DNA of 64,000 bases, taken from Bemisia tabaci (Eukaryota; Arthropoda; Insecta; Hemiptera; Aleyrodidae). The notes under the pieces were generated by a model, which was not told the DNA's origin, searched no databases, and saw nothing but the letters and a program-made list of their open reading frames with translations. Below, piece by piece: positions 11,327 through 22,628 of this stretch (its first letter is position 1; every line of letters starts with the position of its first letter). The position numbers were made by a program, and so were the translations under genes. Location: contig NC_092793.1 in assembly GCF_918797505.1 (NCBI RefSeq), positions 62,019,749 through 62,083,748 of the forward strand, given 5' to 3'.

Positions 11327-11872
11327 GCCGAAGATGTTGGAATTTGTTTTTGATGTCGTGCAAGGGGTCTATTACTGTGTAATTTTGGTCGTAGAATCCG
11401 AATTTGAGGTCCAAAATTGTCTCCGGCTCAAAAGGATACCCAAAATCCAATATGGCCGCCAAAATTTCCACGATAGGGTCAAATCTCCGAGAGTTGCGTG
11501 AATGTGCCGAGTAGGATATCTTTCATAGGGCTTTTTGGGTCGTAGATTTCGCCGATGAGGGCAAAATTTCGCTACAGGTTTATTGAAGCCCAAAAATTTC
11601 AATATGGCGGCCAAATGACTGCCGTTGCGGGGTGAAATATTTTGTTGAGGCTCGTATCGTCGAGTGAGGTGTCCCTGTATGGGTTTTTTTGGTCGTAAAT
11701 TCCACAAATGAGGTCCAAATACCCAAACAGACCCATAAAAGTTCTCTAAGAACCAGGATGGTGACCAACATGGCTGCCGCTCAGATAGTGAGAACGGTAA
11801 AGAAGTTACCTTTCATGCAATGATTAATTTTCGTGTATGTTCCGTACTCCGTTGATTCCGGATGTAGTCCAG

Positions 11873-13205
11873 AATGTCAAGAAAATAAATGAAGCGGATA
11901 CGCATACCACGTAATTTGCAACGCTTATGAGATATCGCAACCCACACTTCCTTTTGGAGAAAATTTATGACTTATATCATACTCAGAAAATTGTGCAGTC
12001 ATGGACACGGCAAAAAAGTAAAATGTTCGGGGGAAAATCCTGCGACTCAGCATGGAATTTTCTGTTCAGTGATTGCAGGAATGCTACACGTCTCTTGACA
12101 ATTTCATACACTGTGTATTTTGAATGAAATTTTTGCAAATTCATCACACGGAACAAAAGCTTTGATGTTTATGGGTGTATCATATAGTCCATGGGTTCGT
12201 ATCCTTTCTTTTACACAATGCATATGTTATTTTTCCGTTTTGTGCTCAAAAAGTGGGTAAACATTTAGCGGTGCAAATGATAGGGTGGACAGTGGACACC
12301 TACTTTGTTCTTTTGACTGCTTAAACCAGTTTTGGTTTACCTCATTGTTCTCTAACATTAGAATGTTGCAGGAGTCGAAATGTCCGACTTATGCGTTTTA
12401 AGGGGAGGAGGATACACTTCGGAAAATTTAATTTCCCCTCGAAGTGCTACCAATACCTACTGCGCACAGGCATTGGCTGATGGCGGACTTTTTTGTATTG
12501 ATTTATCTCAAACCTCAGCTTATTTTTAAAATTGTGGTGAGAATCCTGCTCTTCAAAGTTGGAATCCTCCTTCGTCCTCTGAACTCCCAAGGGTGACCGA
12601 GCAGGGAGCTTTGGGATGACGAAAGCTGCACTTTTCGGGTCAGCTCTCTTTGTCCTCGTGGTCCTGGACTGTGTCCGGCCTAAAATAACCCAAGTAGAAA
12701 AAATTCTGACACGTGAGGTTTAGGACATCCTGTACATTTGACTGTCAAAGCCGGAAATGGTATCCATTTTCTCCTACCATGCTGCGCGCACTTTTCTAGA
12801 AAATCTTCATTCGATAGGGAAAAGAGGATATCTTTACCCTGGTAAAAATTGGCTTTAGGATCTAGGTATGTTCTCAAATGCCATAGACCTATAGCCGGCT
12901 ATAAGATTTCTTATGGCATCTATTGACGGCTGTACGCAGTTTCTTACAGGATTTGATAGACGATGGCGATAAAGTTATTGCTTGGCAATAAACTGTTTAG
13001 CACGGCTGTTTGATTTCCTTCGCTTCCTAAAACCAGCCCTACGAATTCTATTTGTTTCTGTAGCCGGATGTAAGAATTTCTATGGAATTTTGAAACTCAG
13101 GCTCCAATTGCCAATTTCAGCAGGGTATCCGGGCTCAGCCCTAAGATTCCTCAGAGTAACTAGGTATATGAGATCCTTGTCTCATACTCAGCAATACGTC
13201 TATGT
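11873..13205. other. Loop DNA of the large foldback, no gene seen
   Basis: Contains a CCCTGGTAAAAATTGG motif at 12838, resembling the terminus of the element at 13698. The frames at 12982-13317 and 12680-12877 have no recognisable domain. Confidence 0.4.
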
Positions 13206-13443
13206 AATTGAGGAGCTTTCCGGGAAAAGGGCACATAGCAAAAAAATGGCCTTTGAGAAAAATGCATTTGAAGTTTCCATCATTATATTATGGCCACTGA
13301 CTGTTATTTACGTTTGAAATCGGGAGTCCAAGCTGCGATGTAAGTCATATCAGTGACCGGAAAGTAATGATGGAAACTTACGATGCATTTTTCTCATACG
13401 CAATTTTTTGCAATGTGCCCTTTTTCCGGAAAGCTTCTTAATT
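13206..13443. repeat. Foldback, arms 13206-13299 and 13350-13443
   Basis: AATTGAGGAGCTTTCCGG at the left pairs with CCGGAAAGCTTCTTAATT at the right, and inner blocks TGGCCACTGACTG and CAGTGACCGG also pair. Confidence 0.75.
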
Positions 13444-14741
13444 GTTAAGTTAACGTTCCTGCTATTAATTAGGATGAGGCGTGTAAAAACCGAACACTCT
13501 CTGCATACGAAATTGCTAAAAATCGTATACTAGAATTAATTTTCATTGTGTTCAGTAATTTGTTCGTGCCTGACACTGAGGCTGAATTTAATTTATTCAT
13601 CTTCACAAAATAATTGTAATAAATTTCGGTCATGTAGATTTAACAGTACCATGAATGCGTAAAGTGTTTTTCAAGGACAGTGTTGAATTAAATTTCATCC
13701 CTGGTAAAAATGCGATAGGTTGATATCAGTTATAATCAGTAGCGGAAATGAACTGATATTAACTGATTTTAACTGATATCGACGGTTACCAACTGATACC
13801 AGTTGAAAGTCTACAGATATTTGATGAGTAACAGTTGGCACCAGTAGAGGTTACACTGATACCAACTGATACCAGTTGAAAGTCTCCAGATATTTGATGA
13901 GTGTCAGTTGGTACCAGTAGAGGTTGTACTGATACCAGATTATACTCAATAGATCTATGTTGAGCCTCAATAGGTAACAGTTGAAATTTGCTACGTATCA
14001 CTTGAGGTTCAATTGATATCGGTCCAGCATGAACTTTTATCTGTTGAACATCAACTGATCCAAACAGAAATTCAATAGACGTCAATTACAAGTTTAAACT
14101 TAGTCCAATGGGGCTACGTATGCATTTTAACAGGACGATCTGGTTGGCATGTTTGACAAGGCCCACTAGGCCACTTCATTAAGGCATCTAGACTTCAGGG
14201 CCACTACATCAATAGAGATATATTTATATTAGTTTAATCCCTTTTCCATTCAATTTTTTTCTACGGTAGGTAAATGCATTATTTTATGGTTTTAAAATCT
14301 CGAATACCTAATGCTGATTATTTGAAATTCTACGGCCGTTCAAAGATTATGTCACTTGCTAAAGAAAGGAGGAGTTTAAGGACAGTGCAATACGTAGGTG
14401 GGTACCCAGCGCTGCTTGCTGTTACACAAAAATCGGTCCTTCACACCAATTCCATGGGTTTGTCGGCACGCGGGAGCATGGATTTTATACCAAAAATTCT
14501 GTGCGATGCCTACTTCAATTTGTTGTGATTTTGATCAGGAGAATCCCCCATGTAAAAGGGGGTATAATGTGTAATTTTTGAGCCGCTCCCATCATAACTG
14601 ATCTCATATTACTAGATACTATATTTGGTTGATACCATCCCCAGTAAGAATTTTTTCCCCCTACAAAAAAGAGATAAATTTTAACCTTTATTTTTTTTCT
14701 TGATAAGCCGTAAATATAAATACAAAACATGTAATATGTAT

Positions 14742-14847
14742 CCCATGGTTGACGGCTCTTAGAACGCTTTCACGTTTAAAAAAACGTAAATTTATATACA
14801 TTTCTATCTTTTTTACGTAAAAATGTCCTTAGGGCGTCAACCATGGA
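14742..14847. repeat. Imperfect palindrome inside the CCCTGG element
   Basis: CCATGGTTGACG at the left is mirrored by CGTCAACCATGG at the right, with TTTACGTAAA-type motifs between. Confidence 0.7.
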
Positions 14848-15680
14848 ATCAATTGTACATCTTTTCAATTTTTTTCTCACGCCTGGTAAAATTACGTAAA
14901 AATATTGGAAATTACAATAACATTTACTTACGTAAAAAATATATTAAAAATAACGTAAAACTGAAGCTTGGTAAATCAAGTGTTTACATGACTTTCACTT
15001 CAAATTCATATCAAAAAATGTAAAAAGAAGAAAGATGTGATTTCGAGGAGACTAAGCATTTTTCATATAAAATTTACATGAATTTAAGTAAATGATTTCC
15101 TTACCGGTGACAACTTGAGCCCTTTTTTTAACATAATTTTATCACTACACAAAAAAAAGGTGGCAAAAACACATAAAAATTATCTCGATCATTTTTTTTC
15201 TTAACTGAAAATTCATATAAAGACATATTAATTTCTTCAACGCTCACCACTCGAAAATATTTTTTTCCATAATTTACACATAAAAATTACATGAAAAGAA
15301 TGTGACGAAAACACATAAAATTACCTTGATCAATTATTTTTTTCACATTAAATTCATATAAATATGTTAATGAAATTTTTGACCCTCCCGCAATAAAGAT
15401 TTAATTATTTGTTTTCAAATTTTTTTCATGATTATTGATTTTTCATCATTCGTCTTCTTTTACATCTTTAATTATTATTTTTGGTTTCGCATTTTGTGTT
15501 TCTTAGTCTCATCTTTAGGGAAAACATAACTTGTAAAACTTCACTTACATTTTAAGTGATTAAAAAATAAAATGAAAAAATTAAGTGTAGATTCAAATTC
15601 AACACAAAATCATCACTCTCTGTCAAATTGATTCTAGTGGGGGCCCTGAAATGGCAAAAATACGTCTGTTTTGATCGCAT

Positions 15681-15860
15681 GCGCGGATGGAGTAGTGGCT
15701 CTGTCTCTTGGACGATCACCAAAGTTAAGCAGCGCCGAGCGTAGTTAGAACTTAGATGGGAGACCGTTTGAGAATGAGCGCTGCCTGCTAAGCCTCGTGT
15801 CAGAAATACGAGAACGGTAATTCCCAGCAGCGCTCTCTGGTCGTCAAATCGTGAGATAAA
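15681..15860 (+). pseudogene. 5S rRNA-derived sequence with conserved downstream block
   Basis: GGACGATCACCAAAGTTAAG, CAGCGCCGAGCGTAGTTAG, ACTTAGATGGGAGACCG and TTTGAGAATG appear in 5S order and spacing, so box A, the intermediate element and box C of the internal Pol III promoter are all recognisable. The 5' third of 5S is degenerate. After the 5S part, CTAAG, TGTCAGAAA and ACGGTAA match in order the sequence after the 5S block at 2400-2455. A hairpin GAGCGCTGC/GCAGCGCTC closes the region. Confidence 0.8.
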
Positions 15861-16904
15861 TGTGAGAAACTGAATAAGTACGTAAAATTACACAAGCAGA
15901 TAGTGCGTTTTTAATTTATGTCTTATCAGTTTATACATGGTACCAACTGATACCAAGTATCATTTCAGATCTGTTGATACTTCGAACTGCCACCACTTAT
16001 CAGTTTAGATCAGTTGAAGCCATCAACTGACCCGATCTCAATTGATGTCTACTGATGCTCCGCGCCAAAACACCGTTGACAAACTGATACACCGTCAACT
16101 GATCATTTTTACCAGGGATGGTAGACTCAGTGAGATATTTTAATCAATCGAAACTGCAAATGATTTGTCCTACCGGATATGTACAAAATATTCACCCTAT
16201 TTTCCAGACGGAAAACGAACGAATAAGATTTGTATTCAGAATAGTGTATTTTGTCCTTCCATCGAGAGAAGCATCTTCTTGGGAAAAATCAGGAAATACG
16301 TTCTTGAGCATGTCCTAGATGTACTACGGACCGCTACCGCTACCACTCCGATGTCCTAGAGGACTACATCCGGAATCAACGGAGTACGAAACATACACGA
16401 AAATTAATCATTGCATGAAAGGTAACTTCTTTACCGTTCTCACTATCTGAGCGGCAGCCATGTTGGTCACCATTCTGGTTCTTAGAGAACTTTTATGGGT
16501 CTGTTTGGGTATTTGGACCTCATTTGTGGAATTTACGACCCAAAAAACCCATACAGGGACACCTCACTCGACGATACGAGCCTCAACAAAATATTTCACC
16601 CCGCAACGGCAGTCATTTGGCCGCCATATTGAAATTTTTGGGCTTCAATAAACCTGTAGCGAAATTTTGACCTCATCGGCGAAATCTACGACCCAAAAAG
16701 CCCTATGAAAGATATCCTACTCGGCACTTTCACGCAACTCTCGGAGATTTGACCCTATCGTGGAAATTTTGGCGGCCATATTGGATTTTGGGTATCCCTT
16801 TGAGCCGGAGACAATTTTGGACCTCAAATTCGGATTCCACGACCAAAATTACATAGTAATAGACCCCTTGCACGACATCAAAAACAAATTCCAACATCTT
16901 CAAC

Positions 16905-17010
16905 CCCTGAGCCCCCATTTTGGCCACCATCTTGAATTGGAGGGGTTGGACGCAAAATTGAGCTTGACAACATCAAAATTATTTTTCTACGCATCGAATA
17001 GAAGAGATTA
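16905..17010 (-). repeat. Outer end of copy 3 of the AAGATGGCGGCCAAAAT family
   Basis: This is the part of the reversed copy that extends beyond the foldback arm and matches the beginning of copy 1 (9660-9760), with AAGATGGTGGCCAAAATGG read on the minus strand. Confidence 0.65.
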
Positions 17011-17099
17011 GGCCATTTTCCACACTTACTCCATTTACTATTCCATAGGAGGCTTCCTTTCAACATATGCCCGTGGACTAATTTATGCAGGCCCGCGCT

Positions 17100-17303
17100 G
17101 TGCCGCCGCCGCGCGGATCGCAATGGGGCGAAAACCTTAAATTATAGACCCATCATGTATTATATCGTTGGAAAGCTTAAAAGACGCTCTTTTACATGGT
17201 GAGTATTCATAGTGACCTTAATAATGCGATTTTGAAAGTTATGCGAATTACAAGCTTTTTTTCCACACGCGAAACCCGGTTTTTGTGAACAAAACACCCT
17301 GTA
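17100..17303. mobile_element. Right end of an ACAGGGTG-type element
   Basis: The sequence ACACCCTGTATA at 17294-17305 is the reverse of the ACAGGGTG terminus seen at 3896 and 21553. The left boundary is not clear. Confidence 0.4.
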
Positions 17304-18408
17304 TATTGTCATTATCAAAAATTTTGTAATTTTTTTATATTTACCTTTAAATTATCTTATAAACAAAAAAAGAAAAATTAAATCGGTTCAGTGGATCTCG
17401 ATCTATAGCGGCTCAAAGTATGCGCCGGCCGCCATTTTGAATGGCCGCCATCTTGGCTCTGCCACCATTTTGGAAATGCCTCTTTGACTCAAAACGCTTA
17501 AAATGTCATCTAAGTAGTTTGATCTCCCAAAGTGGCAAAACTGAATCACGATTTGCAGCATTTGACCCTTTTTTGGCGCCAAGCCACCGTACTATTAGAC
17601 CTTTCCTTCCAAGAAACACTTAAAAATGGACCACTTTACTACTTACCTACAGGTCTGAGCTGCTGAATGAATTACATACATTACACTAGTAAATAAAATT
17701 TTAAACTCACGCACTTACCGTAGGATGTTGACAGATGACCTGATCTATCGCTGAATATACATAGGATGGGAAGTTGGCACATTGAAATGCAGAGCGGTTC
17801 ATACTTGTTTCAACTCTAGTAGTTCTAGATAGTATTAAAATTAGATAACTGCCACATGTCCTACAGGAGATAAAGTAGACCCAACTAAACTTTTCGACTT
17901 GAGATATAAAGTCCGCGCCAAATATGATTTCCACCTTAAGAATGGGACAGAAGATCCACTGCCTCCATTCTGGTCTTAACTTTCAATGCTAAATTGATGA
18001 AAGATAATCTTCTGTCCCATTGAAGGATAGTGCGTGGACTTATTTGACATAGACTCTCTGCTCAACTTTGTAACTGCAGTTAGGAATAGCACATGGTAGT
18101 AAATGCATTCGCAAACCAAGAAAATAGAATTCACAATTACCTTGCTAGTTAGAATACTTAAATCGACTGAATCGTAAATCGGCAAAGCGAATTAAACTCA
18201 AGTTACTTAATCAGTTGCTTAACAATAGGTGACAGGCTCATACGTGTGTCCGTCGTCCAGAGTTTAAAGGTTAAATTAATGACCGTTTGTGGCGACACAA
18301 GCTCACCGAGCTTTCCCACCATTCTCCTCGGCCCTTCAGCGCCTCGCACTCCCGCGCTTACCGCTTTGGCCTCCCATTGGCTCCCGCTCCTAGCGCACGG
18401 CGCTATAG
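17304..18408. other. Intronic DNA with a short hairpin, no gene seen
   Basis: A GGCCGCC-rich block at 17425-17470 resembles the AAGATGGCGGCC family. ATGGGACAGAAGAT at 17942 pairs with ATCTTCTGTCCCAT near 18010. No exon is recognised. Confidence 0.45.
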
Positions 18409-18990
18409 GTACTGCCGTGATAGCGAAGAGAGCTGTAAGTGCAACATTTTCGAAATCGAGTTTTCTTCAAAATTCGTCTAAACTCTTTTGGATGAAATTA
18501 CTGAGACAGCTAAAACAGCAAAATTCATCCTAATTTAATGAAAACAATACGTATGAGAAAGCCGTAAGTGCACAAAAAATGAGATACCTAGTTTTTTTCA
18601 AGACAGCCGCAGGTGCATGAGAGCCAATGAAAACAGTGCTTTCCAGTACCTAAGGTGCCGCCCTCTTCTGCCAATTTCTAACCTGAAAATGTGTTTGTTG
18701 TGCGTCCAAAACGCAACCACGAAAGCATGCAGAAGATAGCACTTACGGCTGTCTTGCCTAACAATAACCTAGCATGAAAATGAAAAATACCCTTTTTATG
18801 TAATAGAAATAAAATCAGTCGATTTTTAATCATCCATACGATTTCTAAGAGTCTTCCGGACGATTAGTGGCAATTTGACAAAGAACGGAGGCTTCTTTCC
18901 ATGAAATGTTCTTGTCAGAAGCTTCTGAGCCCGTTTTCTCAAAACTTCATTTTTGCACTTGCGGCTCTCTTCGCTATCACGGCAGTATAC
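18409..18990. repeat. Foldback ends 18409-18450 and 18950-18990 with GTAAGTGCA repeats
   Basis: GTACTGCCGTGATAGCGAAG is mirrored at about 18970-18990. Between them GCCGTAAGTGCA-like motifs recur at 18563, 18607 and, reversed, at 18739 and 18957. A GC-richer shoulder lies to the left (18300-18420). Confidence 0.65.
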
Positions 18991-19359
18991 AGCGGCCGAT
19001 TTACAGCTCACAGCTTCACCGTACGTTGACACAGTCTCGCGGCTACACCTCACGGCACTGCCCAGCGCTCCAGCTTGTTCCAGCACCGCTCAGACCTGCT
19101 CCTGCCCTTCTCTCTCTAAAACGGCCCTTCTTGGGGCCACCAAGTTCTCGAGCACCCTCAGTGGTGGCCTACTCAGTACACGCACCTTCCTTCTGATATC
19201 ATCCAAGGACATTGTCATCATTTGAAGTTTTCTCGCATCATCATTTCTTTGCCACTGAAAGTTACCGCTTCCACCAACTGGAAACTCCTCAGCATGGTTA
19301 CCGGAAGAGGAAATCTCGATAATATTGCAAGGTGAACGACAAAAATTTGGCCCTTAATT
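18991..19359. other. Intronic DNA, no gene seen
   Basis: CT-rich around 19060-19200. The two overlapping plus frames have no family resemblance or splice support. Confidence 0.4.
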
Positions 19360-19700
19360 CTCGATCAGATGAAAATTATGCGCGGGGAGATGAATTTTTA
19401 CCAAGCAGAGCTCGGCAAAAGGCAACCCGCCACCGCCAACACTGGTGAAAAGAAAAAGATCAAGCTATCTCTTTTCAACCGAGAGAATCCGCAACTTTGG
19501 TTTTCCCAGGTCGAGTCTATTTTTACAGTATGGAATATCACAAGCGAGATAATGCGTTACTCTCCCGTATCATCTCAATTGGAAATCCGTGTTGCCAACG
19601 ATAAGTGGAGGATTATACTCATATCGCCTCCCACTGACACACCATACCTAGGTACGCCAAATTAAAATCCGAGCTTTTACTGCGCTTGTCAAATGTGAGT
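19360..19700 (+). pseudogene. Gag fragment of an LTR retrotransposon (Ty3/Gypsy-like)
   Basis: The frame reads MRGEMNFYQ, then KIKLSLFNRENPQLWFSQVE, SIFTVWNITSE and ISPPTDTPY. That is the usual gag pattern LPxFxxxxPxLWFxQVExxF followed by a PPxxxPY tract in insect Gypsy-type elements, recalled from memory. A frameshift near 19650 is needed to continue to KLKSELLLRLSN, so it is broken. No LTRs, protease, RT or integrase are seen around it. Confidence 0.65.
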
Positions 19701-20256
19701 TGTCGCAACTCTGGGTATAAAGGGACTCTTGGTACTTCACCACAGGCGTACCTTAGGCTTATCTTGCTTTTGGGCTATCCCAAAAGGAAATCTCCACTCA
19801 TTGCATGTTTCGTTCTCTAGTCAAATAGTGAGCATTTCATGCAACCAGTTGGCATGCTTTAATACGCATCTTCTGTGCTTATTAAAATGCATTATGCATT
19901 TCATTAATTATTCCAAATTCTCATCATTTGCCTCAACCTGACCCCTAAATTGTGGAATTGAATCATTCTCTCTTCGCAGTTTCAAGCTCCGTCAATTTAG
20001 CGGCATGCTTTAATGCAAATCTTCAATTTGCATTAGGACGTTGTTTTCTTTCTCTCTTTCGGCCGATCATTCATTTTAGTCCTTTTCCCCACCCATCTAT
20101 TTTCCTTTCGTTTTGGTTTGCTTTCCCTTAAAATAAGCTGGTCCCTTGGTTTCATTATACCCCCCCCCCCTCCTTTTCTGTTCGCCCCTTTTTCTCATAC
20201 CCAATTTATCTCCTCCTCACCTTTTTTTCTAAGTTTTTCCCTTTCATATCGCTCAC
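19701..20256. other. Intronic DNA, pyrimidine-rich, no gene seen
   Basis: Includes a strongly CT-rich tract at about 20040-20250. Nothing coding is recognised. Confidence 0.45.
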
Positions 20257-20569
20257 ATGGAGGTGCAAGACCACTACATGAACTCGGTTTGGAAGGTGTG
20301 TATAGTTACAGGAGCACTTGCACGCTTTGTCTTTTATTTCATGAAATTACTATGAATATCGAAAATTGTTATGGAGGTATTAAACCAGTTGCATAACTTC
20401 AAATTTGCTTATCACATGCAACTCGTATTGATTTTTCTATTGATTTATGAGTTGCAAGGTTAAGTCTGGATTTATATGAACTACGGAGGTACTAGAGCAC
20501 TTGCGCAATTCACATTAATCGTTATTAAATCTTATGAACGGCATGGAGGTACTAGACCACTTGCATAAC
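20257..20569 (+). repeat. Four spaced copies of a GGAGGTACTAGACCACTTGC motif
   Basis: Copies of about 27 bp begin at 20257, 20371, 20483 and 20543, all on the same strand. The spacer lengths (114, 112, 60 bp) suggest a decayed tandem repeat of about 113 bp. The spacers themselves are poorly conserved. Confidence 0.6.
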
Positions 20570-21234
20570 CATGTTCATAGAAAATTATTGAACAGTAAAA
20601 TCATCACTCCGAAATCTCGAATTTTCACAAGAACTTTTTTTTAGGTTAACCCCTTTCAGAACATCACGTCGAGGTCACCATTTTGTTGCTTACATTTAGC
20701 AACAATCAGAGCTATTGAATTACTAATCAACTTCATAATAATGATTATATTCATAATAATACTAGGTACTGTGGGTATGACTTTATTCACACAGGTTTAT
20801 AGTTTTACAATGCGTATGCATTTAGAACTCTGTTACCACGGAGACATATCTGGTTGAAGCTTAATTAGCTTTAACAAACGGCAAGTGAATATTTCGTGTT
20901 ATTTCGACCAGGTATAACACAAAACAATAACATAGCACGATAAACGGATAAAAGGAAAATATATTCGATAAAATTTTACTTCCCTGCAGTAGTGATATGC
21001 TACTCACCAAAAAATATAAAATTTACTGAAATTTAGACAAATATATAGGTAACCGCTCAGAAATAAAACACCCGTAATAAACTCCCGCCTCACGTGTAAC
21101 CAGCGTTTTGTCAAATCAGAACACGAAGGTAAAGAACTGTTCGAGGTTCCGGATTTCTGACCATAAAATTTTTACCTAAAAACGAAACATTTTTGCAGCT
21201 CCTCCTTCCTTCAACAGTTGCACAAAATACCATC
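20570..21234. other. AT-rich intronic DNA, no gene seen
   Basis: No frame over 60 codons and no repeat pair recognised. Confidence 0.4.
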
Positions 21235-21300
21235 AACAGTTGCGATGTCGAGACTTGGCCTTAAGGTGGGACCGTTCGAGAATAACAACCGCGGCCCCTA
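21235..21300 (+). pseudogene. Probable decayed 5S-derived sequence
   Basis: TTGCGATGTCGAGACTTGG, then TTAAGGTGGGACCGTTCGAG and AAT keep the order of 5S box A end, intermediate element and box C, compared with the better copy at 15730-15775. The match is weaker and partly deleted, so this is a tentative call. Confidence 0.4.
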
Positions 21301-21552
21301 GTAGCAGATTTACATAAAAAAATTTTAACGAAAGTATATCACTCATATAACGGTTATATAGCGGTTAAGTAACGGGATGTTCAAAGGAAATTGCCGTCGT
21401 ATAACCGTTATTAATCAAATAATTTTATAAATTGCGCGAATAACCTTTATAATTAGTTAATGTAAAAGTTATTGGTAAAAATGTTTTATATAACCATTAT
21501 ACTTCAGTTATACATCTTTTATATAAATACGCTCTTTATATATATTTTATAT
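21301..21552. repeat. AT-rich tandem repeat with ATAACGGTTATA motifs (left part)
   Basis: ATATAACGGTTATA-like motifs and the phrase AATACGCTCTTTATAT recur. The same phrase follows at 22492-22520, on the other side of the inserted foldback, with a unit near 65 bp. Confidence 0.6.
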
Positions 21553-22457
21553 ACAGGGTGATCCAGACCACCCGTCCACTATCTTTTTCTCAAAAACGGC
21601 GGAGAATTGAGCTTCGGGACCAAAACTTTCATGGGGTAAATCGACCCCAAAGAATCGAATGAAAATATTTTCAGCCCCCCAAAATGGCCCCTTGGGGGGG
21701 TTTTGGGGGGGAGCCCCCCCCCCGTCTCTCGAAATTTTCAAATAGGAAGGGTATGTTTTGACTTTGGATTCGAAATCTACGGCAAAAAATAAGAACATTT
21801 TACTCTTTGCACTTTTTCCCTAAACCCCCATTTTTTTGAGATATGGGGCATTTTCGGGCCTTTTTGGGGCGATTTTCAATTCGATGCTGTAAGCGGCCAA
21901 ATTATCCAAATTTCAAAATCTAAAAATCCCCTGAGAGGAGAGGTCAATACCTTTCTATTGATGTGCCACATGACCCCTGTTGCTTTTTGGGGGGTCATTT
22001 TTGGGGGGTCGTGGCCCCCAAAATTTTTGAGCAACAGGGGTCATGTGGCACATCAATAGAAAGGTATTGACCTCTCCTCTCAGGGATTTTTAGATTTTGA
22101 AATTTGGATAATTTGGCCGCTTACAGCATCGAATTGAAAATCGCCCCAAAAAGGCCCGTAAATGCCCCATAACTCAAAAAAATGGGGGTTTAGGGAAAAA
22201 GTGCAAAGAGTAAAATGTTCTTATTTTTTGCCGTAGATTTCGAATCCAAAGTCAAAACATACCCTTCCTATTTGAAAATTTCGAGAAACGGGGGGGCTCC
22301 CCCCCAAAACCCCCCCAAGGGGCCATTTTGGGGGGCTGAAAATATTTTCATTCGATTCTTTGGGGTCGATTTACCCCATGAAAGTTTTGGTCCCGAAGCT
22401 CAATTCTCCGCCGTTTTTGAGAAAAAGATAGTGGACGGGTGGTCTGGATCACCCTGT
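21553..22457. mobile_element. Compact foldback with ACAGGGTGATCC ends, arms 21553-21984 and 22030-22457
   Basis: The ends ACAGGGTGATCCAGACCACC and its reverse are exact, and the 430-bp arms differ by only a few bases (mainly in a G/C run). Nearly identical frames of 83 and 82 codons lie on opposite strands. TA flanks both ends (TATATACAGGG and CCCTGTAGG), fitting a TA target. It splits a tandem array, showing insertion. The loop is 45 bp and G-rich. Confidence 0.85.
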
Positions 22458-22628
22458 AGGTAACCGTCATACTTTGATTATGCATTCTGTATATAAACAC
22501 GCTCTTTATATAACGGTTATACTTCGTTTATATACTGTGAATTTAGCTCTGCACTAGGGGCGCGGAAAATTCCGCAGTGACTAATAAGAATCCCTTAGTT
22601 GTCTAAAGGAAAGAGTCGTTAGGGTGTC
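22458..22628. repeat. Right part of the ATAACGGTTATA tandem repeat and spacer
   Basis: ACACGCTCTTTATATAACGG continues the array interrupted at 21552; it ends near 22540. Confidence 0.55.

Larger units (their letters stand above)
13698..16118. mobile_element. 2.4-kb element with TCCCTGGTAAAAATG inverted ends
   Basis: The ends TCCCTGGTAAAAATG (13698-13712) and CATTTTTACCAGGGA (16104-16118) are perfect 15-bp inverted repeats, extendable to CATCCCTGG/CCAGGGATG. Inside each end lies a field of reiterated AACTGATACC / GGTATCAGTT motifs (13720-14090 and 15920-16100), including a 73-bp tandem duplication at 13791-13936. The middle is AT-rich with many TTACGTAAAA and CACATAAAAATTAC motifs, a 106-bp palindrome at 14742-14847, and a 5S-derived block near the right. 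No transposase is seen and no target duplication is convincing. Confidence 0.7.
11327..16904. mobile_element. Large foldback with 4.5-kb loop, arms 11327-11872 and 16358-16904
   Basis: The arms are near-identical reverse complements about a centre near 14115; almost identical 63-codon frames occur at 11580-11771 (minus) and 16460-16651 (plus). Each arm is mostly a copy of the AAGATGGCGGCCAAAAT family, extended inward by shared unique sequence (TCCGGAATCAACGGAGTACG at the right inner end). The loop contains a small foldback (13206-13443), the CCCTGGTAAAAATG element (13698-16118) and unassigned DNA. It may be one element with later insertions, or two opposed copies of a longer repeat. Confidence 0.75.
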
